This document shows positions 1 to 9,162 of a stretch of 64,000 nt of DNA, in pieces. The notes under the pieces are model-generated. The model worked only from the letters and a program-made list of their open reading frames with translations. It ran no database searches and had not been told where the DNA came from. The stretch's first letter is position 1. The number at the start of each line of letters is the position of its first letter. The position numbers and the translations under genes were made by a program. Origin of the DNA: Dipteris shenzhenensis (lineage: Eukaryota; Polypodiophyta; Polypodiopsida; Gleicheniales); NCBI GenBank assembly GCA_047967505.1, contig CM106538.1, one strand, 5' to 3'.

Positions 1-597
1 TTGTTGAACCACTGGGATAGCATCTTTCTTCAAGTTAATTCTATGTTGGCAAAAAGATGGATGAACTCCTTTCATATCCGTGTAATGCCAAGCAAACTCA
101 TCCTTGAATTCCAATAACAATATATGCAAAGCTTCAGAAAAAGTTGCATCTAACAAAGCAATAACATGTACCAATTTTGGACCTTGTTCTGTTCCAAGGT
201 TCATCTTAGTTAAATCATCCTCCTAGACTCTCGCACACTTCCTTAAGTGATCCTCAAATGCTATTTCGGCTTCAATGATTGGTTTGGTTTTAACATAAAC
301 TTCTTCCTTCTCCTCATCAACGTCACACTTGTCTGCATAAACTCCATCTGACTTCTTTTCTTTGCCCTCTTCTTGGGCTTCCTTCGAACTGAGACTGTCT
401 GAGATCGAAACTGCGGACATCTCCATTGCTCGAAAACTGCACCTTGAAAGACTCTTGTACTGATCAAGAATACTCAGCACATCCACTTTAAAAATTGGCA
501 CAAGAGATGGATTTCTTTTTAGAAACCATTCCTCCTCATCATCCTCCACCACCATATTAGCCTTCAGCTGCCAAGGGTTGAACCCTTTTCGGTACAT
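1..597 (-). pseudogene. gypsy-A protease-RT linker and start of reverse transcriptase region
   Basis: The minus frame 223-597 is an acidic linker. After a stop, the reading continues towards base 1 with residues like ALHILLLEFKDEFAWHYTDMKG and QHRINL. In plant gypsy elements this EFKDxFAW...DMKGI...HRI pattern directly precedes the RT palm (compare gypsy-E near 27500-27600). The polymerase motifs themselves would be beyond the left edge. Confidence 0.6.
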
Positions 598-960
598 TTC
601 TTGTTGGAACCATTGCCATCTTGAATTTCTTCTTTCCTTTTCTGATAGTCACCCTATCATCCCCCCAATCCTGCTTGATCTTGGCTACCCAAAACCATGG
701 CCTGCCAAGCAGCATCGAATAAGATTGCTCATCTCCCTCCAATCTTAGGACCACAAAACTGACCATAAATGTCAATCCACAAACTCCAATCTGCTGATTC
801 TACAGAATTTTTAGAGGTTGGACCCTTCTTTGGTCCGCCATCTTCACCTGAAAAGGGGCTGGTTCTAATTCATTGAGGTAGAATTTCCTATAAAGGTCTT
901 CAGACAAGATGTTTACCCTCGACCCACCATCTAGCAGGACTTTTGGTATCATCTATGACT
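557..960 (-). pseudogene. gypsy-A aspartic protease remnant
   Basis: The retropepsin cleaves the Gag-Pol polyprotein. On the minus strand near 940-900 the reading is IPKVLLDGGSRVNILS, where LDGGSRVNI corresponds to the D-[ST/G]-G active-site loop of gypsy proteases. About 60 residues later is LLGRPWFW, the conserved LLGRPW motif at the end of this domain. An internal stop near 805 breaks the frame. The order relative to gag (right) and RT (left) fits. Confident as a family call; not functional as read. Confidence 0.7.
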
Positions 961-1510
961 TATATTCCACCTGAATAAGTGGGGCAGTATAATCCACTTC
1001 CTCTATCTGTGCTACATTCATAGCTGGGTCAACTTCAAAAGACTCTCCCTCTTCCTTTTTTGCCTTATCCATTAGGCGCCCCATGTCAACTAACAACTTA
1101 GCCAACAACTGCGTTTTGAATTCCGGTACCAGATTAAGAAGCTGATCCAGTGGGATATTAATCTTCACCTTGAGCAGGATGTGAAACAATTCTTCTTGTT
1201 CCCTCGTAACCTCCTTTTCTGATTCCTTAAGCACGCCAATCCTTTGCTAAGCCTCTCTGCAAGCCCCTTTCTTTTTCAGAATGTCTACTTTCTGGATGTC
1301 GTCTGCCCTATCAGATTCCTCAGGTTGTACTATGCTCCTTTTACTGTCTTCCTTTGGTTCCAGCTCAATCACTGCTGGATTTGCACATTGAGGTTGGACC
1401 TTGTTCTCTGGTGGTTGTACTAATACACCCATTTTCCCTTGGGCATGTATAGATTGTGTGGTGTCCATCAATGCCCACTTAACCTTTTTCTCTGCATTCA
1501 CCTTATCCAA
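953..1510 (-). pseudogene. gypsy-A gag-protease linker fragments
   Basis: Two minus-strand pieces (953-1234 and 1247-1510) lie between the gag zinc knuckle and the protease. They are charged, Lys/Glu-rich and contain no motif I recognise. Position alone suggests the spacer between nucleocapsid and protease of the gypsy-A polyprotein. Region 1511-1956 between them and the knuckle is the same degenerate spacer with no clear open frame. Confidence 0.4.
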
Positions 1511-1956
1511 GGCCTTAAGAACCTCATGTCAAACTTTCTTTTGCTCATCCCAATCAATTGGGTGCTTACATTTATTTGCCATTGGTATTTTTTCCTCCTT
1601 TGGGATTGGTCCTTTAGACCTTCTTACAGCCAGTGCTGCTGGATCATTTTGTCCTTCTGACATGTCACTTCCTGCTAACATCCTGAGCAATCACATAAAA
1701 TAGCCAATAATGGCTCCATACCCTTCTTCTTTTGTGCTTCTGTTTGCTTCAATTTTCTCGGTCCTTCCCCTACCACATTCTGCTCGAGCTGTATTATCAT
1801 AGCATTGACCTAGGCTGGTGGTGGACGAGGTGCATTTTGTGCTTGTGATTGTGTCTAGTATTGAACAATTGGGATGCCCCTCTCATTGCGATGTTTACAC
1901 CAAAGTTCACATCTTGGACCTTGTCTGTGTCCAGCTTTTCCACAATATGTGCAATT

Positions 1957-3250
1957 CTATGCATCAGCACTTGTATTGGCTTGTCGAGGATTGTTTCCCC
2001 AATTTCGATATGCCGGTCTTCTTATCTGGTTAGCATTCTCATTTACCCCTACTTGATTGGCTACAGGTGGTTGTGCCGCTACTACAGTAGCTTGCATGTG
2101 AGGAGGCAACTGCCCCCTATAATTCGGATTGCACCAGCAATTGGCACTATCATGATTTTGTTTGAGGCAAAACTCACATTGAGCTTTCTCAGATGAACCG
2201 GCTTCTGATAGCCCCATACTCTCCAAATGCTTTTTAATCTTTTTCTCTAGCTTGTCATCCCCTGAGGAAGCTTTTGCCTTTTTCTTTGACTTGGAGCTCC
2301 CCTTGGACTTTCCCTTCTTGGATTCCTTTTTCCTTTTTCTCTTGGACTTCATGTCCTCATCACCTGAAGCATTCGAATCATCTTCCTCGGACTTAGATTC
2401 TGTATCATCATCCTCACTCTAAGTGTCAGATTCTTCATTCGAATCTGAATCCTCTGCCTCCTTCTTTTTCCCCTTCTTTGATTTGCTTTTAGTCATACCA
2501 ATTCTTCGTTCTGCACATGGTGTCACTACGACCATGTTGTCGAAGTCGTTGGATCCTGCCAATGTTCCTCAGTTGGTCTCTGCACACCGATGGCTAGCCT
2601 CTGGTTCAGATTTTGGAACTTTTGGGCGTAGTTTTCTACCAACAGATCCTTCTGTTTCAATTGTCGAAGTTTCTTGAGGATTGCTTCTGGTGTTTTCTCT
2701 TGTCAAAATCTTGACAAAAAAGCTTGTTTTAGAGCATCATAGTCTGGAAAGTGATTCCTACCATATTAAATAAACCAACTCATGGCCTTGCCTACCAAAG
2801 TTACTGCCAATTGTTCCTTCTTAACCGCATCGCCAAGCTGACCTTCGAAACCACTTGCTACCCCCATCGAGTCTCAGATTGCCCAATGTGACTATCAGGG
2901 TCTTCTTTTGTCTTGCCACTGAATTTAGCATAGTGGACTCTGGGGTTCTGCATATTGACTACTGGAATAATGGAACTACTGGTTTTGCTCTCCTTGGGTG
3001 GGGTTAGGATCAAACAATTGCCTTTGTGCTCCTACATACAACCCAACTACTACATGGTATCCAAGAGTTGCTCGAATGAAGGTTTCTGATGGAGACCATG
3101 TGAGATTTTCTGCATTAACTGCATCTTGGTATTCTGAACTTCCTCCCAAACTCATGGAGCGATCCTCATCGGACCTTGTGTTCCCAGGAACCTAGTCTTC
3201 ATCTTTCGAAATCAGAACGGTTTCCTCCAATTCTGGCTAGATTACGGATG
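1957..3250 (-). pseudogene. gypsy-A gag remnant with zinc knuckle
   Basis: Gag is the structural capsid/nucleocapsid protein. Around 2760-2560 the minus strand reads a retrotransposon-gag pattern (YDALKQAFLSRF, then repeated LRQLKQ-type residues and NYAQKF). Further on is an acidic Ser/Asp/Glu-rich and then Lys/Ser-rich stretch (about 2500-2270). A CX2CX4HX4C zinc knuckle (CEFCLKQNHDSANC) follows near 2190-2150. The best open piece is 1957-2352; upstream parts are in other frames with stops. The CCHC knuckle is what identifies it; the start of the protein cannot be fixed. Confidence 0.7.
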
Positions 3251-3677
3251 GTTCTCTTGCCTCTCCCTACATTCCAACTGTCTTGCCAGATCCTTCCTCA
3301 TTTGCATCAAGACGACCCCTTGCTCAGGCCCTTGTAAAGTAGAGACGACTGATACGCTGAGGAGATGACTCCATTTCCTCTGTGTTTGACATCCGCTACC
3401 ACTCTCTCCATGAACATTTTGTAAGATTGCTCGACTCTTTCTCCCTTCGGTCTTCAGGTTAAATTATCTATGCCCGCCTCAATACTCCCTGATTCCCCGG
3501 CCAGAATTCTTGCCTCTTTTGCTGCAAATCATGGATTAATTCCTGCACATTGTTGATAATCTCTTGAATTGCTTCACAATGCCCACCTACGGCTTCGACA
3601 TGTTGCCTATCTACTTTGTCTTTCAACTCCTTTGCCGCATTCGATCAAAATGCCCAATTTATTTGCAAGATCACCAA

Positions 3678-4052
3678 TGTAACAGAGGTAGAGATTAGAT
3701 CCCAAAATCTACCTCTATTAGTAAACATACGGTATCTTCATGAATACATTTAGAGCTTTCGAAAGAGAATACACCAACTCAAGATTGAGTGCCATAGAGA
3801 TGATCAATTGCAGTTAACAACTACATATTTCTTATATTGCAAATGCTTCTGTAACAACAGCATATAAAGTAAGCATAGAACTAGGCAAAATAGACCATAT
3901 CTGCATTCGGAATACTGTGTGATAGATCCATGAGTTAGACAACTAACTAACTACATATGGTAGTTGCTTGCTAACTTGCAGACGTGCCTCATCAGCAATT
4001 GCACAACTAACTCCCATTAAGGTAAATATTTCTTAAATATGTTTAGGCTACA
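3678..4052 (-). repeat. 5' LTR of gypsy-A
   Basis: A 375-bp segment starts TGTAACAG and ends GGCTACA on the plus strand, so on the minus strand it runs TGTAGCC to CTGTTACA with the usual TG...CA ends. Next to it, inside the element on the minus strand, is TTGGTGATCTTGC, which has the TGG start of a primer-binding site, but I cannot assign the tRNA. No second LTR is in the window, so the boundaries rest on the TG/CA ends, the PBS-like site and the abrupt change to copia sequence at 4053. Confidence 0.55.
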
Positions 4053-4059
4053 CTCGCCC

Positions 4060-4340
4060 ACAACTATTGTTAAAAACAGATTACTTTGATAAATCAAAGC
4101 CAGAATCAAAGCCAACAACAATATACGGTGATAATCAGTTGGCTCAAGCATTGGACAAAAATGTAGTATATCACTCCAGGACCAAGCACATTGATGTTAG
4201 AGAGCACTTCATTAGAGAAAGAGTGTCACTTGGTGACATTACAATGTAGCATTGTGATAGCAAAGAGAATGTTGCAGACATCTTTACCAAACCACTCGGT
4301 AAAGAGCTTTCAAGAAACACCGACAAGATCTTGGTTTGAC
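4060..4340 (+). pseudogene. Ty1/copia RNase H fragment (copia-B)
   Basis: The plus strand reads IYGDNQLAQALDKNVVYHSRTKHIDVREHFIRE and, after one stop, NVADIFTKPL. These are the C-terminal copia RNase H hallmarks: D-N-x-[SA] box, H-x-R-[TS]-K-H-I-[DE]-[VI], and ADIFTK. RNase H removes the RNA strand of the cDNA hybrid. The left part of the domain is missing because gypsy-A begins at 4052. The fragment is followed at the expected distance by a polypurine tract (4363-4371) and an LTR. Confidence 0.85.
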
Positions 4341-4362
4341 GTAGAGGAGGGACATTCCCATT

Positions 4363-4371
4363 AAAGGGGGG
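4363..4371 (+). other. Polypurine tract of copia-B
   Basis: AAAGGGGGG lies directly before an LTR-like TGATGGAATG and 20-30 bases after the RNase H frame ends. This is the position and composition of the primer for plus-strand DNA synthesis. Confidence 0.65.
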
Positions 4372-4725
4372 TGATGGAATGTAATGCGCAATCCTTCTTT
4401 GATTCCCTAGAATCATCATCTTGAGGGAAGGCCTACTTCATGATGTTGATCTTGAGGGAAGGTGTTAAGAGACCACACTCAACATCATGTGATTACATGT
4501 GCATAGCACTAGCACATATAGAGTGCTATAAAGGAAAGGGTTAGATGCCCTAACCCTAACCCTAAATGGGTTTGTAGATATTCTACATTTTCAACTAAAT
4601 CTAGTGTATAGTTGCTCTCTAGCTATGCCCTCTCTCCTCCACTCTTCTCCTCTCCCTCTTCATATTTTATCAATATAACCCTCTGAGAAGTAAAGATGCC
4701 TACTATTGCCTTGGTCCAAACTACA
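4372..4725 (+). repeat. LTR of copia-B
   Basis: It starts TGATGGAATG right after the polypurine tract. A TATAAAGG box is at 4527-4534 and a telomere-like CCCTAA repeat at 4548-4566. A CT-rich stretch and 'tatcaatataa' follow before a plausible end ...ACTACA near 4725. The right end is uncertain because there is no second full copy. Just beyond it, 'ctaattgggcacc' faintly resembles a degenerate primer-binding site, so this LTR might also serve as the 5' LTR of copia-C (gag at 5501). Confidence 0.55.
4527..4532 (+). promoter_or_regulatory. TATA box in copia-B LTR
   Basis: TATAAA lies about 155 bp into the LTR, the usual U3 position. The CCCTAA-type repeat begins 16 bp downstream, near where transcription would start. 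Confidence 0.45.
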
Positions 4726-5500
4726 AAATTCTAATTGGGCACCAAAAAGAAATTCTACTTTTGTTGATTAAGATCCCTAGAAAGAAATTCTATTTTTGCT
4801 TTTGCGGGCAACTACTTTTAAAGTATTCTTTGAGTTGCAGAAAGCATAGGTCATGTCATTGATGCTGTGTATGCAAAGCTTGCAGCGTTTTTGAGGCATC
4901 TCACGTTTTACTTTTAGTAGTGGTCATTGCCTTGAGGCCATGATTTTGAGCATACCTTATGCAAGTCACTAGGGTTGCAGTTTGAGCCATGTGCGCTCAT
5001 TTGTGGTGTGCATTGGGTTGCAGTGGATGTTTTACAGGCCATTTGGATGCATTGCGATCCTTGTTGGATACGTTGACATGCCTAGATTGCCTTGTGGGAT
5101 GCTTTATTGATGGACGTTTAGCACATAGATGCTATATTTTATGTTGAGGGATAGCTTTGACACATTGTAGTTGATGCAATGACAGTGCTATGCTCTCTTG
5201 AATGAGACATTATTGATGCTTATGTCCATGGATGGTGTTTATGCTTGAGGCATTTGTCTCTTATTGGCATTGATGGTTTGCCATTGTTTTGTCATTGCAG
5301 ATTGGCATTTTCTTTTGGGCTAGATTTGCTCATATGGATGCATAGTATATGCACATGAGTCAGATGCATTTTGATGCTTTGAGCTTTGAGTTTTTGGTCA
5401 TATTACCCTCCATTGTGGCAAACATATGTGGGTGCACCTAATATTTAGTGTGATTCTTTCTTACAGGCACTAGCTTTTGGGATTTTGCTTTATTTGGATC
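4726..5500. other. Non-coding stretch between copia-B LTR and copia-C gag
   Basis: No open frame of interest. The first 70 bases contain an imperfect duplication ('agaaattctacttttg' / 'agaaattctatttttgc'). The rest is T/G-rich with repeated 'gatgct', 'gcattg' and 'ttgagg' words. It may be the leader of copia-C, but it is longer than usual for a copia leader. Confidence 0.4.
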
Positions 5501-6140
5501 ATGGCATCCTCTTCCATGTCTGAAAAGGGGTTTTTTAGCATTAAAAAGTTGATGGGATAAACTTTTCTCTATGGAAAGAATAGATAAGCGATGTGCTTCT
5601 TCAAAAGAAGCAGATTAAACCCTTGGAAGAGATTACAGCTAAGCCTACAACTATGTTTGAGGATGATTGGAATGAGTTGGATGCATTAGCAAAGTCTACT
5701 GTTAGACTTCATCTTCCAGAGTCAGTTTATTTCACAGTAGTAAATGAGCAGACTACAGAAGATTTGTGGAAGAAATTATGTGCCACTTATGACAAGGAAA
5801 GTGCCTGTTGGACAAGGAGATTAGATGGAAGTATATCGATGGCAACAAGCAAAATGCAGCCTTAAATGTGCAAAGGGGCAGATCAGAGTTTAGGGGAAGT
5901 CCCAAGAAATAGGTATCCATTGTGGCAAGAAGGGCCACATGAAAAAGGATTGCTACAAGCTGGAAAGAGAGAAAAAGGATAAGAAAAAGAATGCAAATTG
6001 GGGTGCAAATAAGAAGTAAGAGAGTCCAAGGGAGGACAAAGGAAAAGTGAAGATTGAGGAGATCAATGTAGTCATAGATGATAGTGACAATGGCATTCTC
6101 TTAATGTCTAGTCTACCTGTAGAGTTGTTTACCACTTCAG
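5501..6140 (+). pseudogene. copia-C gag
   Basis: It starts at ATG 5501 (MASSSMSEKG). After a shift it reads NFSLWKE and then DWNELDALAKSTVRLHLP...EQTTEDLWKKL, the classic copia gag (UBN2-type) pattern. A CCHC zinc knuckle follows at about 5915-5960 (HCGKKGHMKKDCYK), but its first Cys lies across a stop or frame change. Between about 5805 and 5860 the protein seems internally deleted, because the usual 100 or so residues between KESA and the Arg/Gly stretch are missing. Gag would form the virus-like particle. Confidence 0.8.
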
Positions 6141-6154
6141 ATGATGCATATTCC

Positions 6155-6400
6155 TAGGATTGGATTTTGGATTCTGGTGCTTCATTCCATGTTACTCCCC
6201 ATAGGGAATGGTTCTCCATTTATGATAGTGGAAAGATAGGTTGTGTGCATCTTGGAAATAACTATGCATGTGACATAGTGGGAGTAGGTGACGTAAAGTT
6301 TTCTAAATGGGTTTGCATTTGTTTTGAAAATGTGAGACATGTGCCTAAGCTGACCAAGAGTATCATTTTATTAAGTCAGCTAGATGATGTTGGCTTTTAG
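6155..6400 (+). pseudogene. copia-C aspartic protease
   Basis: DWILDSGASFHVTPHREWF contains the copia protease active site DSGAS followed by H-V/M-T. Downstream, CFENVRHVPKLTKSIILLSQLDD matches the conserved VxHVPxLxxNLxSxxQL end of the domain. It is open for about 80 residues and then hits a stop before the integrase zinc region. Confidence 0.85.
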
Positions 6401-6519
6401 GCCACATTTGGCCTTCAGAGTTGGAAAATTTAGAAGTGCTCTATGGTTTTGGCAAGGGGTGCCAAGTGTGGGACATGTATCACGGGCATCTGATCATGTT
6501 GTTGCAATAACTGAGCATC

Positions 6520-7140
6520 CAAGTACTTCTCTGTGGCATTGCTAGTTGGGGCACATGAGCCAGAATGGAATAAAACTCTTATGCCATTTGGGTTATGTAC
6601 CATATTAGAGTTTTTTTGACTTTGAATTTTGTGAGCATTGTCTCTATGGGAAGCATACTAAATCATCCCATAAAATAAGGGTAAAGAAAGAGCTTGAAAA
6701 GATTGATTTGGTGCATTCAGACGTATGTGGTCCCATGCATACACCCTCATTAGGTGGGACTGAATACTATGTGACATTTATTGATGATGGAACTAGGAAA
6801 GTGTGGGTTTATGCTATGGCTCAGAAGAGAGATGTGTTCTAGGTATTTCAAAAATGGTTGGCTTTGGTTGAAAATCAGTTAGATAAAACGCTTAAAAGCC
6901 TATGGACTGACAATGGTGGAGAGGATCTCTCTCATGCCTTTCAAAATTTCTTTGATACACATGGGATCAAGAGGGATCTCATGTCCCCTTGTACTCTAGA
7001 GAAAAATTGATTTGCAAAAAATATGAACTGCACCCTTCAGGAAAGGTTGCAATGTATGCTTTTCAATGCAAGTCTTTCTAGTGGTTTTTGGGCTCAGGCA
7101 ATGAAGACTACAGTGCATGTGATCAATATATCACCTAGTA
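6520..7140 (+). pseudogene. copia-C integrase, N-terminal and core part
   Basis: The GAG-pre-integrase zinc region is visible (LWHC..LGHMSQNGIK, then CEHCLYGKHTK), followed by the catalytic core. The first Asp is in LVHSDVCGPM, FIDDGTRKVWVYAM follows, and the second Asp is in LWTDNGGED. The catalytic Glu region (normally NGxxER) is damaged (LEKN, stop, FAKN). The frame ends at 7140 where the non-autonomous LTR element is inserted. Integrase would join element cDNA to the genome. Confidence 0.85.
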
Positions 7141-7287
7141 TGTGGGAGAGGAGAACACACACAAAGGGATAAGGAGACACCAAAAGTGGTGGAGCAAAAG
7201 CTACTCCAGCTTATTCCTCTATCATATATATATGAGTATACATGGGCACTGTACAAGTGGGTGGGCACACTGCCCTTTACCCCAACA
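7141..7287 (-). repeat. 3' LTR of the non-autonomous element
   Basis: It begins TGTGGGAGAGG and ends CCCCAACA on the plus strand (minus: TGTTGGGG...CCCACA). It is 147 bp and includes a short (TA) run. It matches 8413-8559 almost base for base except at the last few bases. Confidence 0.85.
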
Positions 7288-7501
7288 ACCTCCCACTTAA
7301 AGGCAGTGTGCCTTTAAGGGAGTATAGTACACATATAATACAATCAGCCATAGGCTGAAAAACAAGATGACCACACCGTCATCCTATGCCCATCGGCACT
7401 TTACAATGTGCAAAGTGCATAGAGGATAAGCTGCTAGCAGACATCAGGTTTGCAGGATAGAAAATGACAAGTTGTAGATGCCTGTCAACCAAGAGCTCAT
7501 G

Positions 7502-7930
7502 CTAGATCTCACTGGGAGAGTGAACTCTCACCACCACATGCTCCTGTGCTAAGTCCATAGCACCTGAACTACCACTGTGTAAAGAAAATGTCTCTGTACC
7601 ACCTGTGACCATAAGCACATGCCCTACAATAGACTTCTGCTGGTCTACCCAACCTGCATCACCTGCATGCTGCTCCTGGAAGCATAAGGACCTGATGTCC
7701 ACAACCGCTTCCCTACTGCCAAAATCTACCATAATCATGCTACCAACTCCCACTGCAACGGAAGCAAGAACTGGAAGTGTAGCCCCAATGGCAAACATGT
7801 GAGAACCAAGTCTCAACACAGTCATGGATGCATGAAGTACTATGGCTGCCATATCAACCATAACTTGCTGCTCAACTGATCTGTGATTGTCAAACCTACT
7901 GTGTTTCAAGTATGGAGCCAATACAGGCAA
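7502..7930 (-). CDS. Hypothetical 142-codon ORF inside the non-autonomous element
   Basis: This open frame is on the element's own sense strand. The predicted protein has a hydrophobic middle (residues about 45-70, rich in Val, Ala, Gly, Met) and a Gly/Ser-rich end. I do not recognise a family; it has no gag, protease, integrase or polymerase motif. It could be a chance ORF or captured host sequence. No codon-level evidence supports translation. Confidence 0.2.
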   Translation of the reverse strand: MPVLAPYLKHSRFDNHRSVEQQVMVDMAAIVLHASMTVLRLGSHMFAIGATLPVLASVAVGVGSMIMVDFGSREAVVDIRSLCFQEQHAGDAGWVDQQKSIVGHVLMVTGGTETFSLHSGSSGAMDLAQEHVVVRVHSPSEI

Positions 7931-7979
7931 TGGAGTACTCAGTAACTTAAAGGCAGTGTGCCTTTAAGGGAGTACTCCA
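7931..7979. repeat. Perfect two-tier hairpin in the non-autonomous element
   Basis: The inner stem CTTAAAGGCA-GTG-TGCCTTTAAG (7946-7968) is a perfect 10-bp inverted repeat with a 3-base loop. An outer stem TGGAGTACT / AGTACTCCA encloses it. The inner stem occurs a second time at 7296-7318, next to the polypurine tract. Confidence 0.8.
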
Positions 7980-7983
7980 TTAA

Positions 7984-8043
7984 GGCTCTGATACCAGTTG
8001 AGGGGGAAGAGGGAGCACTCATGAAGGGATAAGAAGACACCTC
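7984..8043 (-). repeat. Internal second LTR end with primer-binding site
   Basis: 7999-8043 resembles the LTR end at 8413-8457 ('gggataagRagacacc'). It is preceded by 'ggctctgatacca' plus the same two-base spacer 'gt', that is TGGTATCAGAGCC on the minus strand. It therefore repeats the LTR-PBS junction and marks a recombination point inside the element. Confidence 0.75.
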
Positions 8044-8396
8044 TCCAGTCAACGTTCTAACAACAATGCATCGCTCAAAGCTCTAGCCTTAGCAGTAGTA
8101 GCAAGCCTAAATGACGCTCCTACGATCGGATCTCCGAGTCTCCAAACACTTCACAAGCAAGCCCAAGCCTACGGCCGTCAATGATCTCCAGCAAGTATCT
8201 ACGAAGCAATGCCTCCATCAACGAGGCAATGAAGCTCCCAAATGATGTCTTCTCCAACCATTCCTACTCACGGCTCTACAACAGTGTCCTGCAACACACG
8301 CTCATGGGTGCCTCAATAGCCTGGGCTCCCTCGATGGCTCCATTGAACTCTCTCCTTAGGCTCTTCTCCTCGAGCTCCCCGTAGATCGAACACCAT

Positions 8397-8410
8397 GAGC
8401 TTTGATACCA
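8397..8410 (-). other. Primer-binding site of the non-autonomous element
   Basis: On the minus strand it reads TGGTATCAAAGCTC, two bases after the LTR end. The plant initiator-Met tRNA primer site is normally TGGTATCAGAGC, so there is one change. Confidence 0.8.
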
Positions 8411-8412
8411 GT

Positions 8413-8559
8413 TGTGGGAGAGGAGAGCACACACAAAGGGATAAGGAGACACCAAAAGTGGTGGAGCAAAAGCTACTCCAGCTTATTCCTCTATCATATA
8501 TATATGAGTATACATGGGCACTGTACAAGTGGGTGGGCACACTGCCCTTTACCTAAGAG
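8413..8559 (-). repeat. 5' LTR of the non-autonomous element
   Basis: It is the direct repeat of 7141-7287, starting TGTGGGAGAGG. Similarity is clear to 'cctttacc' (8553); the last six bases differ from the other copy, so the true right boundary could be 8553-8559. Confidence 0.8.
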
Positions 8560-8804
8560 TTTGGATGGTGGTATTCCTGAAGAAACATGGAGTGGCAAGA
8601 ATCCCTCTTTCTCTCATTTGGGTATATTTGGATGTGAGGCATATGCACATATGCCAAAAGTGCTTCAAAAGAAGCTAGATCCTAAGTCTAGGAAATGTAT
8701 TTTTTTGGGTTATGGTGAAAGTGGAGAGATGGGCTATCATCTCTGAGATCTAGAAGCAAAAAAGGTCATGCGCAATCATGATGTGGATTTCAATGAGAAG
8801 AAGA
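8560..8804 (+). pseudogene. copia-C integrase C-terminal part, after the insertion
   Basis: It reads GGIPEETWSGKNPSFSHLGIFGCEAYAHMPK and then KLDPKSRKCIFLGYGE. This is the conserved copia tail 'PEExWxGxxPxxxHLRxFGCxAYxH...KLDxKxxKCIFxGY'. It continues the frame interrupted at 7140. It is cut again at 8804 by copia-D and resumes at 14363. Confidence 0.85.
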
Positions 8805-9162
8805 TGTGAAGAGAGTGGGAGAGAAGTAAGGAGTCTCACTTGCAGCTTTCTCACATACACAATGGGGGAATACACACAAAGGTGGAGGCTGAAAACAAAT
8901 TTCCTCTTCTTAGTTGTGAAAGCCAAAAGAACTCTCTCTTAATACAAAAGGAATAGATGAACCCGATATGTGGGTCTCAAACCAAACTCAGCTAACCTAG
9001 GTGGCATACTAACTGAGCCACTAACTAAAGTACATAAAGATAGCTATCATCCAACTATTATTCATGGGCGGTGTACCAACCGTATCTGCAGCTAACAAGT
9101 CGGTGACATAAATGCACAACGATCACCCTAGCATATCATGAGTGGAGCTCGATATCTCAAAC
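8805..9162 (-). repeat. 3' LTR of copia-D
   Basis: It begins TGTGAAGAGAGTGGG on the plus strand and is a direct repeat of 14002-14357. Its inner end reads 'ctcaaac' instead of the expected 'ctcaaca', a small mutation at the LTR tip. The purine tract adjoins (minus strand GAGGGGGAG, 9163-9171). Confidence 0.9.

Larger units (their letters stand above)
1..4052 (-). mobile_element. Ty3/gypsy LTR retrotransposon (gypsy-A), 5' part, truncated by window edge
   Basis: On the minus strand the order from right to left is LTR (3678-4052), gag (about 3250-1957), a linker, a protease (about 950-557) and the segment leading into reverse transcriptase (1-556). This is the LTR-gag-PR-RT order of Ty3/gypsy elements. 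The pol part and the 3' LTR lie outside the window. The reading frame is broken by many stops and shifts, so it is an old, inactive copy. Its right end abuts copia-B RNase H at 4053, which suggests it inserted into that copia. The lineage is not resolved; the RT-proximal linker resembles that of gypsy-E (19874-40888). Confidence 0.8.
7141..8559 (-). mobile_element. Non-autonomous LTR retrotransposon (TRIM/LARD-like), composite, minus strand
   Basis: Two near-identical direct repeats (7141-7287 and 8413-about 8559) flank 1.1 kb with no reverse transcriptase or integrase. On the minus strand the right repeat is followed after two bases by TGGTATCAAAGCTC (8397-8410), a tRNA-Met-type primer-binding site. 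The left repeat is preceded by a purine run, TTAAGTGGGAGGT (7288-7300). These are the signals needed for copying in trans. A second LTR end plus primer site (7984-8043) lies inside, so the copy is a recombinant of two elements. It sits in the copia-C integrase. The right LTR start is diverged and no clean target duplication is left. Confidence 0.8.

Noticed and set aside
7984-8003. tRNA-like word TGGTATCAGAGCC as a tRNA gene end
   Set aside because: It is a retrotransposon primer-binding site next to an LTR end; no cloverleaf around it. The same applies to 8397, 13988 and 38609.
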